Assembly: GCA_040752275.1 (NCBI GenBank)
Contig: JBFMFH010000128.1
Location: 1-34,306 of the forward strand
Direction of reading: 5' to 3'
DNA: 34,306 nucleotides
Source: JBFMFH01 sp040752275
Lineage (GTDB): Bacteria; Acidobacteriota; Vicinamibacteria; Vicinamibacterales; JAKQTR01
A model generated the notes under the pieces. That model was given only the letters and a program-made list of their open reading frames with translations, was not told where the DNA came from and ran no database searches. Shown in pieces: positions 6,710 through 14,514 of this stretch. Both the position numbers and the translations under genes were made by a program. Position 1 is the stretch's first letter; each line of letters starts with the position of its first letter.

Positions 6710-9502
6710 ATGTCGAAACCACTCGAATCCTTGCTTCGTCAGGCCGGCCTGGTCTCCGAGCCCGTCCTCCACCGCAGCCTCGAACAGTCCCGGAAGCGCG
6801 GCGTCTCACTGGTCGACGTGCTCATCTCCGAGGGCCTGGTCACCGAGGAGGCGCTGGCCGATGCGCTCTCGCGGCTGATGAAGCTGCCTCGCATCCGCCT
6901 GGCGAACTCGGCCGCCGACCCGGAAGCCATCAAGCGGCTATCAGACAAGGTCGCGCGGAAGCACGCCTGCCTCCCGCTCAAGATCGAGGGCCGCGTCCTG
7001 GTGGTGGCCATGGTCAACCCGGCCGACTACCTGGCCATCCAGGACATCGAGTTTGCGGCGGCGATGTCGGTGAAGCCGGTCGTGGCGACGAGAACGGAGA
7101 TCCTGGACGGCATCGAGGAACGCTACGACCCGGAGGATCGCATCGGCGACTTCCTCGCCAACGTGCCCGACGTGAGCGACATCCAGATCTTCCAGGACGA
7201 TTCACAGCAGGACCTGAGCATGGAGGTGGCCGACACCAGGTCCGCCACCGACGCGCCGGTCGTCAAGATGGTCAACCTGGTCGTCTACGATGCGCTCAAG
7301 GCTGGGTCGAGCGATCTGCACATCGAGCCGACGCTGCACGACGTCCAGGTCCGCATGCGCGTGGACGGTGTGCTGCGCGACTACACCCGCGTGCCGAAGT
7401 GGCTGCACGGGCCGGTCGTGTCGCGCCTCAAGATCCTGGCGAAGCTCGACATCGCCGAGCGGCGGCTGCCCCAGGACGGCCGTATCAACGTCCAGTATCA
7501 GGGCCGGACGATCGACATCCGCGTCTCGACGCTGCCGACGCACTTCGGCGAAAAGGTCGTCCTGCGAATCCTCGGCGGATCGACGCTGCCGAAGATCGCG
7601 AAGCTGGGCTTCGACGAGAGCCAGACGGCGTCGGTCGAATCGTCCATTGCCCAGCCGCAGGGTATCATCCTGATCACCGGACCGACGGGTTCCGGCAAGA
7701 CGACGACGCTCTACGCGATGCTGGCGCGACGCCGTTCTCCGGAAGTGAACATCGTCACGGTCGAGGATCCGATCGAGTATCAGCTGGCGGGGATCAACCA
7801 GGTTCAGGTGAACCCGAAGGCCGGCTTGAGCTTTGCCAGCGTGCTGCGATCGATTCTGAGGCAGGATCCCGACGTCATCCTCGTGGGCGAGTTGCGCGAC
7901 CAGGAGACGGCAGAGGTCGCCTTCCAGGCTGCCATGACCGGGCATTTGGTGCTGACGACCCTGCACACCAACAGCGCGCCAGCGGCCATCCCGCGGCTGT
8001 TCGACCTCGAGGTCGATCCGAGCATCCTCTCGACGTCGCTCACGCTGGTGATCGCCCAGAGGCTGGTCCGGCGCATCTGCGAGGGCTGCCGGGAGTCGTA
8101 CGTGCCCGATCTCGCCACAGCGACGAAGGTGGGCCTCACGGCCGGCGAGTCCGCATTCCGCGGCCGCGGCTGCCAGGCGTGCGGGAGCACGGGCTATGCG
8201 GGCCGCATCGGGATCTACGAGTTCCTGCGGCCAACCTCCGTGGTGCGGAAGCTCATCCACGAACAGGTCGGCGAGGCAGACCTGCGCAACGCCGCACGTC
8301 AAGGGGGAATGAAGACGCTGCGCGAGGACGCGCTGGCGAAGATCAAGGCTGGCATCACCTCGCCAGACGAGGTGATGCGCGTCGTCCAGATCGACGAGAC
8401 GGAGGTGCCCTGCCCGAACTGCAAGGCCCCAATCGAAACGGACTTCTCGACGTGCCCGTACTGCCTGCACAGCATCAAAGTGAGTTGCCAGGCCTGCGGC
8501 CAGGAGCTGAAGCCGGGCTGGAAGGCGTGTCCGTACTGCCACACCAAGTCAGCGGGTGCTGCGGCGTTGGCTCAGGAACCTGTCGAGGTCGAGGCCCCAC
8601 CGGCCCTGGTCAGGCCGACGGAACAGGAGGCGGCCCCTGTGGCGCCGCCGCCGCGACGTCGGCCCGCACATGAGAAGCCGCCGCCGGCCGCCCCGGCCGC
8701 CGAGACGGAACCGGCGTGGGAGATGAAGACAGTATCCGGCAAGGTGATCGAGGACGAGCCGCCGCCAACCATCGGGGAGAAGTTCGTCACGCCCGGGGCC
8801 GGCCGGTACCCGGGTGTCCAGATGTTCGATTTCGAGCTGCCCGAGAACGCAGGGGCAGCGGCCGCGTCTGCCAAGCCAGAGGAGGGGAAGCCGGACCTGG
8901 ACCTGGACGTGTCGTTGGACGAGGAACAGAACCTGCTGGAGGCTGTGGACGAGGTACTTCCCGCGGGACGTGGCCTTGGTGGAGACGCGAGGCCCACCGG
9001 GCCGCAGGCGGACATATCGCCCGGGGTGGGACAGGCCCCCTTGGAGGGCGCGGACGTCGAGCCAGCCGGTGCATACGACGCCGGGCCGGTGACCGAGGAC
9101 GACTTGCCCGAGTCTCGGCGACTGCGGATCCTCGTCGTGGATGATGACGAGGACATCCGCCAGGTCGTGTCGTTCACGCTGCGCAAGCTGCCGGTGGCGG
9201 TCGACGTGGTGACGGCGGAGGACGGGCAGGATGCGGTCGAACAGGCCGAAGCGACGCCGCCGGACCTGGTCGTGCTCGACGTGATGATGCCGCGCATGGA
9301 TGGGTTCGAGACATGCCAGCGCCTGCGCAAGAACGTCAGGACGGCGTTCGTGCCGGTGCTGATGCTGACGGCGAGCGCCGACGAGGCGAGTCGGACGAAG
9401 GGGTACCTGGTCGGGACCGACGACTACATGAGCAAGCCGTTCATGCCGCCGGACCTGAGCCTGCGCGTGACGCGTCTGCTGAGGCGGACCTACGGAATCT
9501 AG
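6710..9502 (+). CDS. PilB/GspE-type ATPase fused to zinc ribbons and a C-terminal receiver domain
   Basis: At 930 residues it is much longer than usual PilB/GspE (about 560). Order: MshEN/T2SSE_N-type N-domain (about 1-150, with repeated hydrophobic/leucine pattern), the secretion ATPase core (about 190-560) with Walker A GPTGSGKTTT near 324, Walker B DVILVGELRD near 387, and the four-cysteine zinc motif (CEGC, then CQAC) near 458-488. Then come extra zinc ribbons (CPNC, CPYC, CQAC, CPYC, about 566-612), a long Pro/Ala/acidic linker (about 615-800) and a receiver domain (about 805-930) with VDDDED, phospho-acceptor LVVLDVMMP and the lysine in MSKPF. It should power type IV pilus extension or type II secretion from the cytoplasm, with phosphorylation control built in. 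Start ATG 6710 has a strong AGGAGG. No other pilus genes are in the window. Confidence 0.92.
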   Translation: MSKPLESLLRQAGLVSEPVLHRSLEQSRKRGVSLVDVLISEGLVTEEALADALSRLMKLPRIRLANSAADPEAIKRLSDKVARKHACLPLKIEGRVLVVAMVNPADYLAIQDIEFAAAMSVKPVVATRTEILDGIEERYDPEDRIGDFLANVPDVSDIQIFQDDSQQDLSMEVADTRSATDAPVVKMVNLVVYDALKAGSSDLHIEPTLHDVQVRMRVDGVLRDYTRVPKWLHGPVVSRLKILAKLDIAERRLPQDGRINVQYQGRTIDIRVSTLPTHFGEKVVLRILGGSTLPKIAKLGFDESQTASVESSIAQPQGIILITGPTGSGKTTTLYAMLARRRSPEVNIVTVEDPIEYQLAGINQVQVNPKAGLSFASVLRSILRQDPDVILVGELRDQETAEVAFQAAMTGHLVLTTLHTNSAPAAIPRLFDLEVDPSILSTSLTLVIAQRLVRRICEGCRESYVPDLATATKVGLTAGESAFRGRGCQACGSTGYAGRIGIYEFLRPTSVVRKLIHEQVGEADLRNAARQGGMKTLREDALAKIKAGITSPDEVMRVVQIDETEVPCPNCKAPIETDFSTCPYCLHSIKVSCQACGQELKPGWKACPYCHTKSAGAAALAQEPVEVEAPPALVRPTEQEAAPVAPPPRRRPAHEKPPPAAPAAETEPAWEMKTVSGKVIEDEPPPTIGEKFVTPGAGRYPGVQMFDFELPENAGAAAASAKPEEGKPDLDLDVSLDEEQNLLEAVDEVLPAGRGLGGDARPTGPQADISPGVGQAPLEGADVEPAGAYDAGPVTEDDLPESRRLRILVVDDDEDIRQVVSFTLRKLPVAVDVVTAEDGQDAVEQAEATPPDLVVLDVMMPRMDGFETCQRLRKNVRTAFVPVLMLTASADEASRTKGYLVGTDDYMSKPFMPPDLSLRVTRLLRRTYGI

Positions 9503-9507
9503 GGACC

Positions 9508-9538
9508 GGGATTCGGGATTCGGGATTCGGGATTCGGG
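9508..9538. repeat. GGGATTC heptad array
   Basis: Four perfect GGGATTC units plus GGG, six bases after the stop codon of the PilB-REC gene. G-rich on the sense strand of that gene. Confidence 0.95.
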
Positions 9539-9612
9539 CTGTCGAGTCGGCCTGGCCGGCCGACCTCCTTGTCGGCCCTCACGGGCCGAACAAGACGAGA
9601 ACGGGTTCACAA

Positions 9613-9648
9613 CCGAGCGGGTGGCGCCGGACGGGCGCCCGCCGCGGC
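9613..9648. repeat. 36-bp dispersed repeat, copy 2
   Basis: Identical to bases 3-38 of the window. Confidence 0.9.
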
Positions 9649-9669
9649 CTGCAGCCGGAGGAGACAGGG

Positions 9670-9758
9670 GACTCCGGGATGACTCCGGGACGACTCCGGG
9701 AGGACTCCGGGATGAGACCCGCTCTACTCCGGGATGAGACCCGCTCTAGAACGGGGGT
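9670..9758. repeat. 11-bp-period array (CTCCGGGATGA type)
   Basis: Units CTCCGGGATGA, CTCCGGGACGA, CTCCGGGAGGA, CTCCGGGATGA, GACCCGCTCTA, CTCCGGGATGA, GACCCGCTCTA, GAACGGGGGTG follow one another at exactly 11 bases. The last units share the CCCGCTCTAGA word with arrays at 21640-21757 and 34089-34153. Confidence 0.9.
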
Positions 9759-9917
9759 GTTCGGCAGGATCACAGATGACCCCCGCCGCGGCCTGCGGCC
9801 GGAGTAGACGAGGATGTGATCCCGAGCGGGTGGCGACAGGACCCGCGAGGGCTGTGAGCGTCTCACGAGATCCCAGAGGGCACGAGGATCACACACGATT
9901 CGCGGACCGGTGGACGT

Positions 9918-10679
9918 ATGGCGCACGAGGACGACTCCGGGCCGGAGCACGACACATATCCACCCGCCTACGTGGCGAAACTCGTACACGAACTGCGTAC
10001 CCCCCTGACGGCACTCCGCGGATCGCTCGGCCTCCTCGCCTCCGTTGTCGACGAAGCCTCGCCCGAGGTGAAGAACTTCGCCGCAATTGCCGAGCGCAAC
10101 GCATCGAGACTGGCGGGCATGCTCGATGACCTCGCGGAACTCGAGCGCTTCCGGAGCGGCGGAATCGCTGCGGGACACGAGTCCGCGGACATCCAGGATG
10201 TGGTCGACGCTGCCGTGTTCGGCGCTCAGGCACTCGCCGAGCAGGCAGGCGTCAGCGTCGACGCCTCGGTCGACGCCGGCGTCATTGCGACCGACGGCGC
10301 ACTCTTCAAGAACCTCCTCTCCCGCATCCTCAGCTATGCCATCCGCATGTCGGGTCCGTCAACGCCTGTTCGCGTGCGCGCACGACGCGAGGACGGTCTG
10401 ACGGTCCTCGAGGTCAGCGACTCCGGGAAACGGACGGACATTGCAGACGGCCACGAGGTGTTCGACCCCTTCAGCCTGGCGGCCCGGCGCGGCCAGGATC
10501 CGTCGGCCCGCCCGGGCCTGGGACTGGCCATCGCTCGCGCCATCGCGGAGCTCATTGGCGCGACACTCACCTTCACCATGACGGAAGGTGGAGGAGTCTT
10601 CAGGATCGGGATTCCCGGAGAGCCGCGAATCGGGAGTCGGGATCCGGGGCTCGGAACTCCGGACCACACGTCGGGCTGA
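9918..10679 (+). CDS. Small cytoplasmic histidine-kinase-like protein, degenerate ATPase domain
   Basis: A HisKA domain (about residues 15-75) with the H-box LVHELRTPLTALRGS is followed by an HATPase_c-like domain (about 95-230). There is no transmembrane or sensor domain. The ATP-binding motifs are uneven: the G2-like GLGLAIARAIAEL is intact, but the N-box (NLLSRILSYAIRMS) has lost the usual asparagine, and the DxGxG motif reads VSDSGKRTD. It may be a phosphotransfer or dimerisation partner, not an active kinase. The C-terminal 20 or so residues (after GIPGEP) are encoded by a degenerate heptad array. ATG 9918 is chosen from the start of the homologous region; no strong ribosome-binding site is seen. 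It converges on the kinase operon at 10824-15587. Confidence 0.82.
   Translation: MAHEDDSGPEHDTYPPAYVAKLVHELRTPLTALRGSLGLLASVVDEASPEVKNFAAIAERNASRLAGMLDDLAELERFRSGGIAAGHESADIQDVVDAAVFGAQALAEQAGVSVDASVDAGVIATDGALFKNLLSRILSYAIRMSGPSTPVRVRARREDGLTVLEVSDSGKRTDIADGHEVFDPFSLAARRGQDPSARPGLGLAIARAIAELIGATLTFTMTEGGGVFRIGIPGEPRIGSRDPGLGTPDHTSG
10628..10654. repeat. Degenerate GGGAGTC heptad array in the 3' end of the kinase-like gene
   Basis: AATCGGGAGTCGGGATCCGG keeps the 7-base spacing of GGG runs with substitutions and is translated as RIGSRDPGLG. Confidence 0.8.
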
Positions 10680-10710
10680 TCGCGCCACCTTCCCGGCGCC
10701 GACGCCTGTC

Positions 10711-10754
10711 CCCAGGGCTGCCTTCGACTTCGCTCAGACCAGGAAAGCCCTGGG
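10711..10754. repeat. 44-bp REP-like element, copy 2
   Basis: Reverse complement of the element at 3349-3392 with two differences in 44 bases. It lies between two convergent kinase genes. Confidence 0.88.
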
Positions 10755-10803
10755 GCAGCGTCCGACAGCTTGTCCCTGCCGGGCGACCTCTACCGCGCGA
10801 CGT

Positions 10804-10820
10804 CTGCCGTGGGACGGCAG
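10804..10820 (-). terminator. Hairpin just downstream of the HK operon
   Basis: CTGCCGT (10804-10810), loop of three, ACGGCAG (10814-10820) starts three bases after the stop codon of the kinase gene on the minus strand. Stem and position fit a terminator, but there is no T-run after it. Confidence 0.4.
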
Positions 10821-10823
10821 CCG

Positions 10824-12749
10824 TCAGGATGGCGGACAGACAGGGGCGTCGGCGACGGGAACGGTGATGGTGAACACGGATCCTCTGCCGAGTTCGCTGC
10901 GGACGCCGACCTCGCCGCCCTGCATTTCGATCAGCGCCTTGGTGATGGCGAGCCCGAGGCCGGTGCCCCTGAACCGGCGCGTGTCGGGGCCATCGACTTG
11001 CTGGAACTTCTGGAACAGCAGATCGAGCTTGTCGGGCGGGATCCCGGGACCATGGTCGATTACGGCAAACTGCACGAATCCATCATCCAGCTTTGAGCCT
11101 TCGAGCGTGACGGCCGTCTTTGGCGGCGCGTACTTCAGCGCATTCGACAGCAGGTTGACCATCGCCTGAATCGTGCGGTCCGAATCGACCAGCACCGAGG
11201 GGAGGTCCGCCGGCACGACGGGCTCGAGCGCCACGCCGTTGGCTTCGGCAATCGGGGCAACGCTCTCGACGGACTGGCGGACCAGGTCCTTCGGCTCGTG
11301 CACCTTCACCTTGAGTTCGAGCTTGCCGGCTTCGATCTTCGAGATGTCGAGGATGTCGTTGATGATGCGGATCAGCCGGTCGGTGTTCGACAGCGCGACC
11401 CCCATCAGCGTCGCATGATCCGGGTCCGGCAGCTCGATTTCGTCGAGCAGTAGCTGCAGCGCGCCCTTGATCGAGGTCAGGGGCGTGCGCAGCTCGTGCG
11501 AGACGACCGAGACGAACTCGCTCTTCAGCCGATCCACCTCGTGCAGCTTCGTGATGTCCTGGAAGGCGGCGACGGCGCCGGTGATCTGCTGCTGGTCGTT
11601 CACGAGCGGAGCCGCACTCACGAGAATCGGGATCATTCTCCCGTCCGGATGATTCACGATGAGTTCCTGGCCGACGACGACCTCGCCTCGCAGCGCGCGG
11701 CCCGGGCCCCAGTCCTCGCGCGGACACGCCGTGCCGTCGCGGTACGTCGCGACATAGCGCTGCCAGTGCTCCTGGCGGGCCGCTTCGTCTTCGGGCTCCT
11801 GTCCAATCAGCGACTCGGCCGCCTTGTTCTGGAGCACGATGCGCCCGGTGGCGGCGTCGTAGATCACGAGCGCCGCCGGCACGGTCGAAATGGTTGCCAG
11901 CAGCCGGGCGTGCTCGTGCTCGGCCTTGCTCCGAAGCGTGGCGTACATCGTCGAGACTTCCCGCTCGCGCGACAGTGCGTCGGTCAGATCCCGCTGCCGC
12001 CGCTGGACGGCGCTCGACATGTCCTCGAACGCCCGGACGAGGGCGCCGATTTCATCGCGCCTGGGCTCGGGCAGCGTGACATCGAAGTCCCCGCCGGAGA
12101 TCAGCCGGGCCGACTGGGCCACGGCAGCCAGCGGATCGAGCAGGATGCGGGCGAGGATGGCAACCAGGACGAGCAGCATCACGATGGCGAGCGCCGGGAT
12201 GGCGAGCGTCACGAGCGTGATGCGCAGGTACTGCGTGGACGCCTGCTGGCGCTCGTTCGTCAGCCGGTCGCGTACGACGATGTCGAGGCGGTCGAGGTCG
12301 TTCCGGATGGCGCGCATGCGCGGCAGACTCTCCCGCAGCAGCGTGCCGGCAAGGTCGGACGCCTCACGGCCCGCCTCGATCAGAGGCACGGCCACGGTGT
12401 CGTGCCAGTCGCGGACGAGCGCGTCGAGCTCCCTCAGGCGGCGCTGCACGTCTCGATCGTCGACGTACTGGGGCAGGAGCGTGACGGTTCGCTCGTAGAC
12501 GCTCCACAATTGCTCGAACTCGATGCGGCTTTCCGGCGCGCCGCTCAACAGGTACCCGCGATGAGCGCTTTCGAGCTCGGTCACGAGTCGGGTGAGCCGG
12601 TTGTGATTCTCGAACTGCAGCAACGTGCGGTCGAGGTCGGCCGTCATTTTCGTGCGCTGGCCCTCCAGGTAGATCACGACGAACGTCTGCAGGAATGCAG
12701 CTACGACGACGCCGCCGATCACGCCGAAGATGCGGGACCTGATGCTCAC
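10824..12749 (-). CDS. CHASE3-HAMP-PAS sensor histidine kinase
   Basis: 641 residues. A transmembrane helix (about 8-28), a helical extracytoplasmic CHASE3-like domain (about 35-185, with SAHRGYLLSG), a second helix (about 190-215), HAMP (about 215-270), a coiled segment, PAS (about 300-410), HisKA with H-box VSHELRTPLTSIKGAL, and HATPase_c with N-box MVNLLSNALKYAP, IDHGPGIP and GTGLGLAITKALIE. All catalytic motifs are intact, so it should autophosphorylate and donate to a receiver, most simply the one encoded just before it. The start is GTG 12749, which overlaps the TGA of the response regulator gene (GTGA), so it is the last gene of a translationally coupled operon. The frame is open further upstream, but that would overlap the whole receiver gene. 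Confidence 0.93.
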   Translation of the reverse strand: MSIRSRIFGVIGGVVVAAFLQTFVVIYLEGQRTKMTADLDRTLLQFENHNRLTRLVTELESAHRGYLLSGAPESRIEFEQLWSVYERTVTLLPQYVDDRDVQRRLRELDALVRDWHDTVAVPLIEAGREASDLAGTLLRESLPRMRAIRNDLDRLDIVVRDRLTNERQQASTQYLRITLVTLAIPALAIVMLLVLVAILARILLDPLAAVAQSARLISGGDFDVTLPEPRRDEIGALVRAFEDMSSAVQRRQRDLTDALSREREVSTMYATLRSKAEHEHARLLATISTVPAALVIYDAATGRIVLQNKAAESLIGQEPEDEAARQEHWQRYVATYRDGTACPREDWGPGRALRGEVVVGQELIVNHPDGRMIPILVSAAPLVNDQQQITGAVAAFQDITKLHEVDRLKSEFVSVVSHELRTPLTSIKGALQLLLDEIELPDPDHATLMGVALSNTDRLIRIINDILDISKIEAGKLELKVKVHEPKDLVRQSVESVAPIAEANGVALEPVVPADLPSVLVDSDRTIQAMVNLLSNALKYAPPKTAVTLEGSKLDDGFVQFAVIDHGPGIPPDKLDLLFQKFQQVDGPDTRRFRGTGLGLAITKALIEMQGGEVGVRSELGRGSVFTITVPVADAPVCPPS

Positions 12750-13108
12750 TGTTGCAGAATCGCCTTCACCTGTTGGCCGAGCGTCAGCGCGTCGAAGGGC
12801 TTGCCGATGCAGCCCGCAGCGCCGAGCGCCAGGGCCTTCGCGACCTCGGACTCCTGCACCTTCGCGGTGAGGAAGATGACGGGAATCGCCGACGTGGCCG
12901 GGTCGGCCTTGAGCCGCCGGCACGTCTCGAAGCCGTCCATGTCGGGCATCATCCAGTCGAGCAGGATGGCGTCGGGGCGTTCCTCGATCACGCGGGCGAG
13001 GACTTCGACACCATTGCCCACGCTCACGACCTGGAAGCCCGCCTTCTTCAGCGCCAGACGTGCAATCAGCTGCACGTCGGGCTCGTCTTCTGCTAGCAGC
13101 AGTTTCAT
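12746..13108 (-). CDS. Single-domain response regulator
   Basis: 120 residues, a lone receiver domain: acidic pocket AEDEPD, phospho-acceptor in ILLDWMMPDMDG, switch threonine in FLTAK and the lysine in GKPFDAL. There is no output domain, so it must act by protein contact, either as a phosphate carrier or by binding a partner such as the glycosyltransferase or HEAT protein encoded in the same operon. Start ATG 13108 overlaps the glycosyltransferase stop (ATGA), and its own TGA overlaps the kinase GTG. Confidence 0.93.
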   Translation of the reverse strand: MKLLLAEDEPDVQLIARLALKKAGFQVVSVGNGVEVLARVIEERPDAILLDWMMPDMDGFETCRRLKADPATSAIPVIFLTAKVQESEVAKALALGAAGCIGKPFDALTLGQQVKAILQQ

Positions 13109-14514
13109 GCCGTCTGGAACCCCTTTCGTTTCATCTTCCCCCACTCCTGGTTTCCGCGAAGGAAGCGGAACACGCCGCGCACCCGCCACCATGTGGAGAG
13201 CTGCCGGTAGCCGAAGTTCTCCAGCACGCCGTACAGGGCAAGCCACAGCAGGTCCGACAGCCGCGGATACCTCCTGAACGACACCTCCTCGAGAATGACC
13301 GACGCGAGCGATATCATTGCTCCGTACACCACGGCCGCGAGAAACAGCAGTTCAGCAAAGACCCAGTTGACGAGCCCGAAGTAGACCGCCAAGATCGTCA
13401 GCACGTATCCGGCGAGCTCGATGATCGGCCCGATCCCCTCGAACAGCACGTAGTAGGGAAGCACAACCATCCCGAGAATGCCGTACCTGGGGTTGCCCAC
13501 CATCCGCCAGTGGAAGCTGAGCACCTGGAGCGTGCCCCGCTGCCAGCGGTCACGCTGCCGGGCGAGGATCGACAGCGATTCGGGCACCTCGGTCCAGCAG
13601 ACGGGATCGGGCTGGAAGACGATGCGGTACGGCTGCCGCTTCGTGCGGAAGTGGTGGTGGAGCTTCGCCACGAGCTCCATGTCCTCGCCGACGGTGTCCT
13701 GCCGGAACCCGCCGACCTCGATCACGGCCCTGCGGCTGAACACGCCGAAGGCGCCCGAGATGATCATCAGCCCGTTGACCATCGACAAGGCGACACGGCC
13801 GGCCAGGAACGCCCGCAGGTACTCGATCACCTGAAAGCGAGCCAGGTGGCTCTTCGGCAGGCCGATATCGATGACGCGGCCGTGGTCGAGGCGACACCCG
13901 TTCGCAAGGCGCACGATCCCGCCGACCGCCACGGTATGCGGGCTCTCGATGAACGGCAGCACGGCCCTGGTCAGCGAGTGCTCCTCGAGGACCGAGTCGG
14001 CATCGAGCACACAGATCAGCTCGTGGCGGGCGGCGTTCAGCCCGGCATTGATGGCGTCCGCCTTCCCGCCGTTCAGCTTGTCGATCACGACCAGCTCCAG
14101 ACCCGAGATCGAGCGGTACACGGCCCGCACCTGCTTGGTCTGGACCACGTGCTTGTAGGTCACCGGTGCGCGCAGCAGGTCGAACTCGTCGACGAGCACG
14201 GCGAGCGTCTCATCGGTCGATCCGTCGTTGACGACGATAACCTCGTACTGGGGGTAGTTGAGGAACAGCAACGAACGCACGCTCTCGACGACGTTGGCCG
14301 CCTCGTTGCAGGCGGGCACCAGCACCGAGATACCGGGCGTCGCGGGCGAACGCATCACCGCACCGAGCTCACGGGCCGTCCAGCGCTTGCGATGCTGCCT
14401 CAGATGTCCGTACGCCACGACGGAGAACACGAGGTAGATGGTGTTGATCGCGAGGAAGTACGCCAGCAGGATCAGATCGACCACGATGAGGGCTTCGACG
14501 ACGTAGCTCCTCAC
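13105..14514 (-). CDS. Processive GT2 membrane glycosyltransferase
   Basis: 469 residues, similar to PgaC/hyaluronan-synthase-type enzymes that polymerise a sugar at the inner membrane. An N-terminal helix (about 5-27) precedes the GT2 domain: LVPACNEAANVVESV, VVNDGSTDET, VLDADS (DxD-like), the acceptor-site EDMEL and QRDRWQRG (the QxxRW product-binding motif). Four or so hydrophobic segments follow (about 330-430). There is no PilZ domain, so cyclic di-GMP would not bind in the usual way. The start is GTG 14514, overlapping the HEAT gene stop (GTGA); its stop overlaps the next ATG. Sugar specificity cannot be read from the sequence. Confidence 0.92.
   Translation of the reverse strand: MRSYVVEALIVVDLILLAYFLAINTIYLVFSVVAYGHLRQHRKRWTARELGAVMRSPATPGISVLVPACNEAANVVESVRSLLFLNYPQYEVIVVNDGSTDETLAVLVDEFDLLRAPVTYKHVVQTKQVRAVYRSISGLELVVIDKLNGGKADAINAGLNAARHELICVLDADSVLEEHSLTRAVLPFIESPHTVAVGGIVRLANGCRLDHGRVIDIGLPKSHLARFQVIEYLRAFLAGRVALSMVNGLMIISGAFGVFSRRAVIEVGGFRQDTVGEDMELVAKLHHHFRTKRQPYRIVFQPDPVCWTEVPESLSILARQRDRWQRGTLQVLSFHWRMVGNPRYGILGMVVLPYYVLFEGIGPIIELAGYVLTILAVYFGLVNWVFAELLFLAAVVYGAMISLASVILEEVSFRRYPRLSDLLWLALYGVLENFGYRQLSTWWRVRGVFRFLRGNQEWGKMKRKGFQTA

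Larger units (their letters stand above)
9503..9917. repeat. 415-bp gene-free, repeat-packed gap
   Basis: No gene is seen. In order it holds: a GGGATTC heptad array with five GGG runs (9508-9538); two strong hairpins (GTCGGCC 9546-9552 with GGCCGAC 9558-9564; and 9568-9594 with CGGCCC/GGGCCG as core), which could end transcription of the PilB-REC gene though no T-run follows; the 36-bp repeat copy (9613-9648); an array with an 11-base period (9670-9758); a second partial CCGCCGCGGCCTGC box (9783-9797); and the short boxes at 9820-9851 shared with the window start. Confidence 0.88.

Noticed and set aside
9508..9538. Heptad arrays as possible CRISPR repeats
   Set aside because: Units are 7 bases in direct tandem with no spacers, and there is no cas gene.
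9313..9807. Plus-strand frame from the receiver domain into the repeat gap
   Set aside because: Overlaps the receiver domain in another frame and continues through repeats only.
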